A stretch of 64,000 bases of DNA from Tetracentron sinense (GCA_015143295.1 CM026551.1:17409827-17473826); one strand, 5' to 3'. Shown: positions 34,885 to 46,568, numbered from the stretch's first letter. Made by a program: numbers and translations. Notes: generated from the letters alone by a model not told the origin.

Positions 34885-35607
34885 AAAAGTGTCGCTCCCC
34901 AAAATACCCCCTAGGAGATAGGATACTTTAGCAACGTGACTTAACCTTAAATCAACCTGCAAAGAGTATACAAGGCAAGCTAAACAGTGAACTAAAATTT
35001 TCTTTTAATAACTCACTATATTCCAAGTGCAATTGATTATAATAATCGGATAGAAATTTAAAACATGTACATGAACGCCTTAGCTTAAGTCTCAACTCAA
35101 GTAATACAAACCTCCCCAGACACAAGAACCCAAAATACATGTCTCTCCCTCTCTCACTCATCCCAACCATTGGCTACATGCCAAGATTTCCTAATACCTA
35201 GGTAACCATCTGAATGACCTCCTGCTCACCCTGAGCTGCCTCGATCCAAGAAACCGGTGTACATATGTCGTATAGTGTACCTGCCGACATAAAAGTACGG
35301 CTGAGTATGGAATACTCAGCGAGTACAAACTACTAGCTAACAATAGTAATAACATTAACATGTCATACATGATACAGTTCATCAAAAAGATACATAATCA
35401 AAGTGCGGAAGCTAAAAGAAATAATAATGTAAAGTAAATCCTGAACACATATTTTAACTCATGCATTGTCACCCATATTCAAAGTCATGACTTGTTCTTG
35501 AGTATACTTTTCGTGGTTTTCAAAACTTGCTTTCCGTATTTACAACTTATTCTTGTCTCGTTTTTGTATCGTAGAAATCACACATGCCTTGTTTTGTTCC
35601 TGTTTAG

Positions 35608-36417
35608 CTAGTATCCGAACTATGAAATGAACTGACATACTAGGTTCTTGTTATTCTTGCTTGTCTTGTTTAACTAGTACCCGAACTATGAAATGGACGG
35701 ACGTACTAGGTTCTTGTCATGCTCGGCTAATGCCCGGACTATAATGGAATGGAACACATTAGCCTCGTGTCTTGACTTGACTAGTGCCCGGACTATGGTG
35801 GAACGGAACACACTAGTTATTCTTGCTTGACTAATGCCCGCACTATAATGGAACGGAACACATTAGCCTCGTGTCTTGACTTGACTAGTGCCCGGACTAT
35901 AGTGGAACGGAACACACTAGTTATTCTTGCTTAACTAATGCCCGGACTATAATGGAACGGAACACATTAGTCTCCTTGCCTTGCCTTGACTAGTGTCCGG
36001 ACTATGGTGGAACGGAATACACTAGTATTTTTGCCTACTAATGCCCGGACTATGACTGAATGGAACACATTAGTATTTTTACTAATGTCCGGACTATGAT
36101 TGAACAGAACACATTAGTATCTTGCTTGACTAATGCCCGGACTATAATGGAACAGAACACATTAGCCTCCTTGCTTGACTTGACTAGTGCCCGGACTATG
36201 GTGGAACAGAACACGCTAGTTACTCTTGCTTACTAATGCCCGGACTATGATTGAACGGAACACATTAGTATCTTGCTTACTAATGCCCGGACTATGATTG
36301 AACGGAATACATTAGTATCTTGCTTGACTAATGCCCGGACTATAATGGAACGGAACACATTAGCCTCCTTGCTTGACTTGACTAGTGCCCGGACTATGGT
36401 AGAACGAAACACACTAG
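35608..36417. repeat. 16-copy minisatellite of stem-forming units inside the solo LTR
   Basis: Sixteen units of 36 bases starting CTA(A/G)TG and ending CA(T/C)TAG, spaced 45-66 bases apart by CTTGCTTGACTT-like linkers. Unit starts: 35608, 35674, 35727, 35781, 35831, 35885, 35935, 35990, 36038, 36082, 36130, 36184, 36233, 36280, 36328 and 36382. In each unit the two ends are inverse to each other, and the A or G at position 4 is always matched by T or C on the other side. The core is CCCGGACTAT(A/G)(A/G)TGGAAC. Confidence 0.92.
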
Positions 36418-37552
36418 TTACTCTTGCTTGCTTGTCTTGCTTAACTTGTGAGCCAGGTATGACATATCCTAGGGAGATGCTCTACCCTTGAAATTTATAC
36501 TTGTTTATTCACATTTCTTATTCGTGTCGTTTTCTTATATACATATACTTGAAAAGTCGATTCATACATGCATGTGTACTTGTGGGTGTAGTTTGTAAAC
36601 ATAATAATAATAGCATGAAAAAATTGAGGATAATAGATAGCATTTGAACAATTATAGGCACATGAGAGATTTAAGGAATTCATAAAGCATATCATTTTTA
36701 CAATTCTTAGGGAAATATCCTTATCTCATATCTCATTGATTAAGTTTTACATTTTACACAAGCATTTAATCAAACATCTTACATGCCACGTTTTCTTCAT
36801 TTTCATTAATTTGTTCTTAGCCGTAGGTTTTTATCTCATTCATGCATTTTATCAAACACATAGAGCACAACTCCTTTCTAACCATTTAATTTCCTCTTTT
36901 TATGGTTGTAATTTCATTAACATTCAAGTGTATTCATTATGTATACGATACCCTTCCACCATTTCCATCACATAACACCCATCATATCCATATGGCATCT
37001 ATCGCCTTAACCACACATTCTCACATCCATCATTCCTTCTTTTTCTTGATTAAATTTAGGGATTTAATAAAACAAGTCAAGAAAAGAATAAACTAAAGAA
37101 ATCTACAAGTATGCTTTTAAAATAAACCTAGGTTATTACTAAAGTGGTTAGTAAGGTGTACTAACCTTGAACCAAAGTTTGATCTTGGGTGGAAACCCTT
37201 GATTAAAGCTCCCACTTAGAAGAAAAGAAACCCTTCCTTGAAGGGTGCTTGATTTGGGGAAGAAAATCTTGAGGAGTACCTTGATGAACGCTGCCATAAC
37301 TTGAGAAAGACTCCCCCACGAACTTGAGGCTTGGCTTGGGAGGAAATCCAACCTTGTGGTGATTCTAGGGTATTTAAACCCTTGATTTTCTCAAGTTGAA
37401 ACCCTAGGGGAAAATCTCTTTCTCCTCTCTCCTTCTCTCTTAAAACAGGATGCATTAGGGTTTATGAACCCATATGGCTCGGGCAAGCCTTATAAAACAA
37501 GGGCATAATACCTAAAAGACGAAAAAGCCCTTAATAAAATTTTGTAAAACGC

Positions 37553-37745
37553 GATAGACCGAGCGATCGGTGGTTATGACTGATCGATCGGTTACCTACC
37601 GAGCGATCGATGTTCTTGACTGAGCGACCGGTCAAAAACAAGCTCTCTGAAAAAATTTCTCATACAAAAAAGTTAATCAGTCGATAGCTACCGATCGATC
37701 GGTTTTGGACCGATCGATCGCTATTAATGACCGAGTGATCGGTGC
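37553..37745. repeat. GATCGATCGG motif cluster in the solo LTR
   Basis: About nine partly self-complementary copies of (C/T)GA(G/T)CGATCGGT and its inverse, including CCGATCGATCGG, within 190 bases near the right end (the inferred 5' end of the LTR). Confidence 0.7.
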
Positions 37746-37960
37746 TCTGCAGGTCTCAACTGTTTTGGTCATATCTTTCAACTCGTTCGTAGGATTTCGA
37801 CGATTCAACTTGCGTTGGGTTCGTCTTTCGAAAAGGAACATTTCTGACGTTCACAATTTCTAATTTCTCCCTTATTTATTAATTAGATTACGAGAAATGC
37901 CAATTGGCTACGAAAGTGTTATTCATTAAGTATGGAAAAAGTCCAGGGTGCTACAAAAAG

Positions 37961-38800
37961 TTTAGATCATGATTATGTGGAATTTATAACTACCAAACAT
38001 GGGACACATGACAGAAGACAGATAACAAAATCAGTAGATGAGACAGTTATCGTAGTTGCCAATAGAGCTCACACGTGACAAGAGAAGATAAGGGGGAATG
38101 AAGCCTTGATCAAAGAACAGTTACTCTCAGGGACACTTGGCAAAATCAAATTGTCTTAATACAAAAAATAAATAAAATTGGTGGGAACAGCTATTAAAAC
38201 TGTCAATAAAGTCTATAAAAGGGTCAAGCACGAAGAAGACCAGGACCTCAGCCAAATCCAAATCAACGACCTCGCTCCACAGTAACCTACCTCTCGACAG
38301 CCTTATCTCCACCTCCGGGAAAGACCCTTAGCATAGTTTTCTCCTCCAGGAGAGCCCTTCTACATTTTTTACTCCTCTGGGAGAATACCTTAGCATAGTT
38401 TCCTCTTTCGGGAGAGCCCCCTTAGTCACTTTTGTATCCACCTCTTCTAGGAAAGATCATAATCACTTTATCATCAGCAACCACCTTAGTGAGACTTTGT
38501 ATTTGCCTCTACGACTCATTTCAATCATATGATAGTTTGTAAGTTATCTTTTACGATTACTTTCATTTAAGTTCAATTATCATTTTTTGTTTATCACTTA
38601 TGTCACTTCTATCTAATTCACATCCAACACACACCACATCATCACATTCGACTTTGCCTTTAAATTTGGAAAACTCTTCAGCCACTGAATGTATTATAGA
38701 ACCCATTTTAAAATAACAAACCCTCCCCTCTCTAAATCGTCTGACCGATTTATTTAACGGTGGCTGACCGGATGACCGAAGTGAATGCACTCTCGGTCAC
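37961..38800 (+). mobile_element. LTR-like host sequence, right part, with TATA box
   Basis: Contains TATAAAAGG (38214-38222) followed by a leader and four repeats of CTCC(T/G)GGAGAG(C/A)CC-like units (38310-38420), a layout seen in plant LTR promoters and R/U5 regions. Probably the continuation of 34500-34884. The ends were not located, and no primer binding site was recognised to its right. Confidence 0.4.
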
Positions 38801-39181
38801 TCTATCCAACTCAGCACCCAAGGCCAAAAGGTTTCAGTCTGCGATTGCACCACATGGTACTGACACACCCGACAAACCAAATTTCCAGCCAACACCAGCA
38901 TAATATACATTTATGTACAAGAGGTTTGTACATTATATGGTAGACTTAATAACACCATAAGGCGATTATTGAAGGCAAGACAAAGGAAAACACAAACTCA
39001 CGTACATGAAGTATGTAATGTCTCAAGAAAGTTATGGAAATAATATTTTTTAATAAATGAATATAGCAATTATTTATATATAATATTACTAGCAAATGCC
39101 TCGTGCGATACACGGGTGTTTATAGGGAAAAAAGTAATCATGATCAACATTAAGACGCAAGATTGGGGTGCACACATGATG
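38801..39181. other. Gene-free spacer
   Basis: Includes CACCATAAGGCGATTATTGAAGGCAAGACAAAGG, split here as two shorter matches to the 45612 and 48442 sequence (CGATAGCTGAAGGCAAGACA). It is a dispersed repeat of unknown type. Confidence 0.4.
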
Positions 39182-39376
39182 TTTTTTTTTGGAACTCGGG
39201 GTGTCCCCAACCCTTTGGGTCAAGACTAATCCCCGAGGGTATGAAGTAAGCCCACAAACCTCCACACCAGGTAAGTTCGGATAAACCCGTGCGGAGTTGG
39301 CCCCAAAGGGGTGTGACAAATGGAACCCAGGACCTCCCACTTGGGGAAAGGCCCATGAACCACTGGTCCACCCCTT
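39182..39376 (-). mobile_element. tRNA-derived SINE, 195 bp
   Basis: On the minus strand it begins GGGGTGGACCAGTGGTTC (A box), has GGTCCTGGGTTCCATTTG (B box), and ends GGGGACACCCCGAGTTCC plus an A run (plus-strand T run 39182-39191). A 5'-truncated relative lies at 11979-12098 (+). Apparently full length. Confidence 0.75.
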
Positions 39377-40299
39377 CTATTTAACACATTATAAAAAAAA
39401 ATTCAGAACATATTTACCACTTGGTGCTAGGCTCTTGCGTCTTTGGAAGATTGTGTTTGGGGTTAGCATTTCTGTAAAAAAAAAAGGAGAAAAAAATAGG
39501 AAAAAAATTATACCCACCTATTATAGAACTATTAAAAAAACATGTTAATGAATACACAATTTTTATTAAATAATTTGACTTGTACAATGAATCTGAATTT
39601 TTCAAGTCATTGGTTATTGTTGAATCACAGTGGTTTATACTTTAATGGCAACACTAGCTAGACTTGAGGGCTGATGACATTCAATGGCAGCACTATCCGG
39701 ACCTTGTCACCTTCACCATTGATGAGTTTTGAAGAGAAGCAACACGATCCAGAGCTTGTCACGACACCTTCCGGTTTAACAATTGTCACTACACCTCTAC
39801 GATTTGTTCTGCTTGCGAACCAAGAATTTAAAAATGATGAGACACCGTAATCAATACTTGGACTAATTCAAATAGAAAGATAAACCATGTTAAAATAAAA
39901 GTCTAACATAATAACTAAACAGGACCTGTGAAGGAGCTAACACGTACAAAAAGAGACCCTTACAGCAAGATACATCTTTAAACAACCTAATGAAAGAATA
40001 AACATAAAGAGAATAATTTCCTTTTTATGATAACTTTGCTCTTAAGAATTACAAAATCACTTATTGGATCTTTACTGGAAGCCACGCAAGGCAACCAATA
40101 ATGTGAAGAAATTCAGCAGGCTTAAGGGCCGACGACGAACAATCTAAGAAGCAACATCGACTCCTTCAATGGCCCAAAATTTTGTCGATGGTTGCTCATA
40201 GGCGCTATTGCTTGCGACACCCTGGATGCCTCTGGTTCTACCAACAACTGCCACGACGATTGACTCGTCAGTTATCAATGATGGAGATGTAGCTTGTCA
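39377..40299. other. Gene-free spacer
   Basis: No coding frame or element ends recognised. Two stretches about GACGACGAACAATC and CTTGTCACGACACC look like decayed sequence of unknown origin. Confidence 0.4.
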
Positions 40300-40308
40300 T
40301 TTTGTAAA

Positions 40309-40488
40309 GGAAAATAGTTAATGTACCTGAGAAATGGATTTTAAAATCCAAGGCTGGATCTCATTGGTCCATGCCTTCCCTCTTAAATACCCACTAACTG
40401 TAGTAGGTATTTAAGAGGGGAGGCATGGACAAATGAGATCCAGCCTTGGATTTTAAAATTCATTTCCCATGTATGCTAATCATTACTC
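40309..40488. mobile_element. Palindromic MITE, 180 bp, with exact 9-bp target duplication
   Basis: TTTTGTAAA flanks it at 40300-40308 and 40489-40497. The element is one near-perfect hairpin: GGATTTTAAAATCCAAGGCTGGATCTCATTGG...CCATGCC (split here) on the left and its inverse on the right, meeting near 40397. The 9-bp duplication suggests Mutator-type mobilisation. Confidence 0.9.
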
Positions 40489-40497
40489 TTTTGTAAA

Positions 40498-42432
40498 CCT
40501 TTTCTAAACAGGGAGATAAGTTTTTGGTGAAACAAATACGAATTTTATTAAATGGAGAGAGCAAAGAAAACCGTTTTCCTTCGGAAGATGAAAAGTGTTA
40601 TGGGTAATCCCTTAAATATGAGGATTATTGAGATAGAAGTAGTGGGGAGACGAAGAGTGAGGGAAAAGTGGTTGGCTCCCATTAAATAAGGGATATATAA
40701 TATGTTAACTTAATTCATTAATTAAATTGATTCTTGAGATAAAAAGTTGTGAGGAGATGAAAAGTGAGAGAATGAGAGGCAAAGGGGGGTGACTTTCATT
40801 GGAATCAGATATGTGTCATGAACTATGGAAAGAGCCTTGTCTTTGAAAAATTGTACGGGAAAGACTCTTTAAATTGTGATTCACCCATTGAAAATACTTT
40901 AAATAGTTGTGAAATAGAAATAAGTCTCAAGTAACATGAAAAGGAAGGGTCGTGTGAGGTAATGAGTTTAAGTAATTAAATATAGTAATTAATTTATTAA
41001 AAAAATATTTAAGTAATGAGAGTTACTTAAGGAGTTATGTGAAAGAGTGAAAGTGAAACCTAAATAGTAAATGTCACGTAAACATGCACATAATATCACC
41101 AAAAATGGAGAATTGAGGTCATTGACATATGTCATGTGGAACCAACTGTTCCAACCGGCATATAGTATTAGTATTGAAGTTATAATTAATAAAATCTTTT
41201 TATATTAATTATACGCTAAGCTATTGTACTTTTCCATGTGGCCATAAAATGGCACAGGAAGTCTGTCCACGCATGTGATGCAAATCTGCTCCTTTTTGAG
41301 TGTTTGGTACACTTGCACACAAGCAGACCTGAAAGCCAACAACGTCTGAATGTGGCAACTACAATTAAAGGGGATCAACTACACAAACCTTTGCAGCATA
41401 GTAGCTACAGGAGCAAGGAAATGATGCCACATCAGTTTTTAGGATTAGGATTGAAATAAAATAGACATTTCTGTTTGACTTGGGATCCTCTCCGGTTATT
41501 GCTAGCGAGGAGAAGGCTAGCACACTCGGAGGTGCCATATACTCTGTACACATCAACCAAAGTTTCGGTTTTCGTGCAAAGGGATGTGTAGCACCTCCTG
41601 AGTGGCAGCTAGCTGTCTCCTCTCCAGCGTCAAGATGCCGTGCCTTTCCGTTTAGGTATTTCAACCTAAACTTTATTGCTGAATTGCTGATGCGTCATCC
41701 TGCCCTTGCTTCTACAGCTTCTACGCTGCAGAATCCTTCTACAGCGGATCGGTATTCCCCACCAAAATGATACCAGTTTCCCCAGAAAAAAAAAAAAACA
41801 CAAAAAGGAAAATGCTAAACTTACCCATGGTTTCCACTATGTCATAGAATGACCCGTCCTCATTGATCACGCCCTATTTTTATACACTCACCAACTGGTT
41901 AAGATTCACTCACCCCTAGGGTTAAGCAATCCCTTCTTAGAAAATAAAATAACAAAAATCTTAATTTTAATTTAGTTAAGCTTAACTAGGGTTAAAAGAG
42001 ACACAGGGTAAGTCATCTCAAAAAAAAAACAAAAGAGGAGAAGACCATCTCTTGATGACTGCAAAGGAGGGTTGAGATAGGTGTTTAAGTGTTGAGAGGT
42101 TTGGAATTTTATTTACGTGTTTAGCAATTTGGTTAGCCCATTTGTGGTGGCCCATTAAATAAATCCAACCATCATCATGCGTGGGCCCATAAATCAAGCC
42201 CATAAATTGGGGCCAAGTATGATACATGAACCCTTTTATTATTATTATTATTACAGAGGGTGCCCCAACACTAACATGGAACGAGTCAATAACTAGTCCC
42301 TTTGAAAGCACGTAATAACCCATAAACCACGTGCATCGAATAAGCCTCGGAGGAGTTTGAACTTAAGAATCTCTCTTAGACTCGAAACAACTGACCTAGA
42401 CTTGACTTGGTGTTGGCACATTGATACAAGGA
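40498..42432. other. Gene-free spacer
   Basis: No gene recognised; a 96-codon open frame at 41480-41770 has no family resemblance. 41880-42020 is a decayed TTAACC/GGTTAA foldback scrap. 42230-42300 holds an ATT run and a SINE-like sequence (GGGTGCCCCAACACTAAC). Confidence 0.45.
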
Positions 42433-42612
42433 GGAAAGGATTTTGCTAGCCCCCGTCGCAAGTCTTTTAAAGACGTAACTTGGTGGCTACAAATGTCATA
42501 TATTCTCTCATTTATTTATTTTTAAATTATTAAAAATTGAAACATTTCCACGTGTTAGCCCCAATCTTTTTTTTCTCGGGGAAGAAAGAGGCTGGGGCTA
42601 GCACTCCTTAAG
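42433..42612. mobile_element. MITE with GCTAGCCCC termini
   Basis: Starts GGATTTTGCTAGCCCC and ends GGGGCTAGCACTCC. The interior is AT-rich. Relatives at 13169 and 49411. Confidence 0.6.
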
Positions 42613-42762
42613 GGGGAATGACGGCAATTCCAAGTGTGAAACCCATCCCTAAGGGTGTGACTTCACATTCCCGGAAGGAATGATTCCGTCCCACTTAGGT
42701 AACACATCATTCTCTCATTACGTCCCAGCAACGTTGACGTCTTCACATTGCTTCTCGGTTGA

Positions 42763-43094
42763 TCACCCCTAGAGGTCACTACGTGTCTCCTTTGACACCC
42801 CTTAACCGTGGATAAGGTTCACCCACCCATTTTTGGTTTTTTTTTTATATTAATTCTTTTTAAAAAAATAAAAAACTGTTTTTAATATTAAAAAAACTCT
42901 AAAAACAGTTTTTTAATTTTAAAAAAAGAATTAATATTTTTTTAAAAAAATCAAAAATGGGTGGGTGAACCCTAGGGGTGGGTGAACCTTACCTATGGTT
43001 AAGGAGTGTCAAAGGAGACACGTGGCGACCTCTAGGGGTGATAACCGGATTTACCAAATCCGGTGATAACCGTAGAAGATTTGACTCCTTTCAA
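42763..43094. mobile_element. Foldback MITE, left end truncated
   Basis: Arms ATCACCCCTAGAGGTCACTACG...CACCCACCC and the inverse GGGTGGGTGAACC...GACCTCTAGGGGTGATAACC pair around a central ACTCTAAAAACAGT palindrome. The right end GTAGAAGATTTGACTCC matches the family terminus; the left terminus is missing. Confidence 0.8.
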
Positions 43095-43170
43095 TAGTGT
43101 TGGACCTTTTGGTTCGTGTAATGGCAGAACTTTCATTAATAAAAATAAGGGGGTTTTTTTGCATATCAGC

Positions 43171-43711
43171 TAGGGGTGTCAACAGCCCAGCCAGCTCGGC
43201 TCGATTCAAAATAAACCGAACTTGGGCTTTTACTTTGGGCTCATTGAGCCGAGCCAAGCCTTTTAAGTGAGCTCGAAAAATAAACGAGCTGAGTCTGAAC
43301 TATAGGTGGCTCAGTTCGGCTCGGCTCAATTAATTTTATAATAATACCCTTTGAAAGTTAAATTTATATTATATATTTAGTATACCTTTATTTTGGTAAA
43401 ATATATTTAGTATACATTAACATAATTATTTCCGTTTAAATTTTAACTCAAGCTTTCACGTGAGTCACATGACATCCCAAAAAAAAAAGGCCCTTTTAAT
43501 TTTTTATTTATTGAATTTAGTGCTTATTAATGTATTTAAAATATAAAAAAATTATCGAGCCGAGCTAAGCTTGAGCTCAACAATTTGTGGATGAGCCAAG
43601 CCGAGACTGCGCTTCTATAAAATTCAATGGAGTCGAGCCGAGCTTGAGCATCTGTAAAATTCCAATAAGCCAAGCTTGAACAGTGCCCCACTCGACTCAT
43701 TTACACCCCTA
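43171..43711. mobile_element. hAT MITE, 541 bp, with exact 8-bp target duplication
   Basis: ATATCAGC flanks it at 43163-43170 and 43712-43719. Ends TAGGGGTGTCAACAG and CATTTACACCCCTA. Subterminal GCTCGGCTCGA / GAGCCGAGC repeats are inverted on the two sides. Same superfamily as 13879, 14770 and 53422. Confidence 0.93.
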
Positions 43712-43833
43712 ATATCAGCTGCATTCTACCAGTTTTGCAAATAGACTGATACGAGTAACAGTTTTGCAAATTAACTCATGTTACAACCTCATTCCCTAGT
43801 TTTGTTAGGCTTTGGTTTTTTTTTTTTTTTGTA

Positions 43834-44900
43834 GAAAAATGACTACTATGCCTTTATGGTGATTCATAACCTCATAAAACCTTTTTTAACTACCCTTGAA
43901 CTATGGTTAATAAGTTTTAACCCTTGTGATTAAGATTCTCACTCATATGGATTAAAACCCTGGTTTTTTATTAAAATAGTGTGTCCTCTTTTAACTATCT
44001 TTAACTTAGGTTAAGATACACTAACCCTTACAGTTAAAGCATTTGACCTTGGTTTTAAAAGAAAAAAAATTAACGTGACCCCTTTGAACTCCAAAAAATT
44101 AATGCATCCCTTTAACTATGGTTAAGACTCACTCATCCTTAGGGTTAAAATATCTAACTTTGATTTTTAGAAAAAAATAATAATAACAATTTAAAGTGTC
44201 CCCTTTTAACTCCTTTTAACTGTGGTTAAGATCAGCTAACCCTTAGGGTTAAAGCATCTAACCTTGGCTTTTAGAAAAAAATTTAAAACACTAACCCTTA
44301 TGGAAGGGGAGACGTTAATTTTTTTTTGAATACCAAGGAAGGTTGGATACTTTATCCCTAAGAGTTAGTTGATCTTAACCATAGTTAAAGGCAGTTAAAA
44401 GGGGACAACTTAAATTTTTAATTTTTTTAAAACCAAAGTTAGATGCATCCTAAGGGTTAGTGAACCTTAACCACGGTTAAAAGGAATTAAAAGACACGAT
44501 TAAAATTTTTTTTAGGGTGAGTGAATTTTAACCACAGTTAAAGGAAGTTACAAAGGGACACGTTAATTTTTTCTAATTTTTTTCTAAAAATCAAGGAAGC
44601 TTTAACCCTAAGGGTTAATGAATCTTAACCACAGTTAAAGGGAGTTCAAAGGGAACGCGTTAAATTTTTTTTTTAAATGAAGGTTAGGTGCTTTAACTCT
44701 AAGGGTTAGTGTATCTTAACCTAATTAAAGGGAGTTAAAAGGAGACACTTTAATTTTTTTTGAAAAAACTAGGGTTAGATGTTTTACCCATAAAGGTGAG
44801 AATCTTAATCACAAGGGTTAAAACTTATTAATCATAGTTCAAGGGTAGTTAAAGGCTTTGTAACGTTATGAAATATCATTAGGGCATAATAGTCATTTTC
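43834..44900. mobile_element. 1.07-kb palindromic foldback built of ~90-bp repeated units
   Basis: Outer ends GAAAAATGACTACTATGCC and GGGCATAATAGTCATTTTC are inverses. Each arm consists of four to six degenerate copies of a unit of 85-100 bases (GGTTAAGA..CACTAACCCTTAGGGTTAAAGCATCTAACCTTGG, broken here for length). Units read forward left of about 44300 and inverted to its right. The outermost left unit (43868-43966) pairs with the outermost right unit (44775-44860) nearly base for base. The target duplication is not clear. Confidence 0.8.
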
Positions 44901-46568
44901 CTAACAATAACAAACGGACAGTGTTTTAAAACCCGGACATGACCGGTGGTCGATCCGGTTAACTCGGGACCAGTTACCTTAGTGGGTTGGGTTGATCATT
45001 TGATGGGCTGAATACTAAAACCAGGGTGACCCAGTAAAAACCGCCCAAACCGGTGTGACCCAATCGACCCGGGCGGTTTTTGTTGGACTGTCCAAGTCAT
45101 GGAAAAATATATTTTTTGACTTATTTATCCTAAAATACAATATATCAAACAAAAGTAGAACTCAAACCAATGTGAAGTGAGATCAAACCATTCTTTTCTC
45201 TATTGATTTGAAGGGTTCGTATATGTTTTTTTGCTTAGTTTTGAAATTTTGAATAATAATCTCCTTTTTTTATTAGTTCATAATCGGGGTTTTCCATTGA
45301 TTTCAAGAAGTGTTTTCTCTTATTTAAATTATGTATTATTTTAATATCTTGAATCAACCAAAAAATTATATATCCTGAATCAAATATGTTAATAGGAAAA
45401 AAATATTAATATTAAATATTTTTATGGCATTACTTAGTGTCATTGGGTCAACCTGGATTGACTCGACGGTCCCACCCCTTGACCGGTTAGTGTCTGGTCT
45501 GGTTTTTAAAACATTACTATGCACATCAGGGTCTTTGAGGTCATTCAAGACCCGCTTTTCAGGTCCCTAGAGATATTTATCAAGCACATTTTTTGGTTAA
45601 CTGAACTACACCACAAGGCGATAGCTGAAGGCAAGACAAAGGAAACACACACCTCATACACTCACACACAAACACATAACCACACTTGCAACCCAATATA
45701 AGCATCACCCAAACGGCCTCAGATTTCTTGTCCACAAGAAGAGTATGGAACATCTATCAACTAGCAAATAAGCATCCAAATGTGCAACGAAGATTAAAAG
45801 TGTAAAAAGGACTTCCACTAGAGGCGAAAACAATGAGATTTTTCAATCCGATATGCTTAGGGGGAGTATTTGAGAATGAGCAATAGTTGGCTCCACTGGT
45901 GAGAGCGAACTATTGCTCCTCGCTCTCACAAAGATGCCCTGTCGTGAATTCAGGTCAATTTTTAACCCTTAGTTTTTTTGTTTTTTTTTTTAAAATTCCC
46001 TAAAAACAAAGGGTAGATGGATGAACCCTAAGGGTTAGTGAACCTTAACCACAATTAAAGGGAGTTTAAATGGGGACATGTGGCATGAAAAGGGGACTCA
46101 AGACGCCCCTCATTGCGTCACCTACAGAGGAGGTGAATATTTTCCTTTGAAAATAAAATAAATTATTATAACAATGTGTGATGCCATACATTGTAATTCA
46201 TCACAAGGTAGATTAGATAAGTGAGATTTGCTTGGTTTTGAATGAATATTAAATTGTGATTTGTAATGGTCAGATTAGATATATTGTAGTTGTGTTTCCT
46301 TCTTTAGATGTCATTAATCTCCATCGTTCCCGGCACTTACTCCAGTGATGGGTGTGGCCTCTAGAGGTCTGGGGATCGCCCGGGTGATGAGTCCGCAAGA
46401 GATCCAATCTTCAAGCTAACAACTAACCGGCTAGGTAAAAAAAAAATCTCCATTCTTCCCGTCACCCTAGACTCTCTTGAAATTTAGCAGAACATAGAGA
46501 AGCTCAAGGGAACCAATGGAATTTCTTTTCTTGATGTTTTTGACCCCTCCAAAATTGACTAGGCTTTT
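44793..46568. repeat. Long direct repeat, copy A (left of the LINE)
   Basis: 1776 bases, nearly identical to 47623-49412; by eye about two dozen substitutions plus one 14-base indel (CGGAAGC-containing, present only in copy B near 49270). It begins AAGGTGAGAATC inside the right arm of the palindromic foldback and ends GACTAGGCTTTT at the LINE poly-T. It contains a GTTTTAAAA-type MITE (about 44935-45513) and a hairpin (GAGCAATAGTTGGCTCC, 45877). Confidence 0.93.
44935..45513. mobile_element. GTTTTAAAA-type MITE, also present in copy B
   Basis: Ends AGTGTTTTAAAACCCGGAC and the inverse of CTGGTTTTTAAAACATTACT. Subterminal CCGGTT/GACCCGGGCGG repeats. The second copy lies at about 47751-48343 as part of the long duplication, not as an independent insertion. 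Confidence 0.65.

Larger units (their letters stand above)
34890..37955 (-). mobile_element. Solo LTR, 3066 bp, with exact 5-bp target duplication
   Basis: Begins TGTCGCTCCCC and ends GGGTGCTACA (TG...CA, short imperfect inverted termini). It is flanked by AAAAG at 34885-34889 and 37956-37960. No gag, pol or second LTR is present, so this is a solo LTR left by recombination. Read on the minus strand it starts TGTAGCACCC and ends TTTTGGGGAGCGACA, the style of Ty3/Gypsy chromovirus LTRs; orientation and class are inferred from this. It contains a 16-unit minisatellite and a cluster of GATCGATCGG motifs. Confidence 0.85.

Noticed and set aside
35608-36417. CRISPR-like appearance (regular repeats with spacers)
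   Set aside because: The repeats vary, the linkers are themselves similar to each other, and the array lies inside a plant LTR with a target duplication. It is a minisatellite.
41480-41770. 96-codon plus frame
   Set aside because: No recognised motif. It overlaps a stretch with GCTAGC/GGATCCTCTCC repeat words and has no conserved-looking residues.
43900-44800. Interstitial telomere repeats (CCCTAAGGGTTAG-like words)
   Set aside because: The words are isolated within units of about 90 bases and are not tandem TTTAGGG heptamers.
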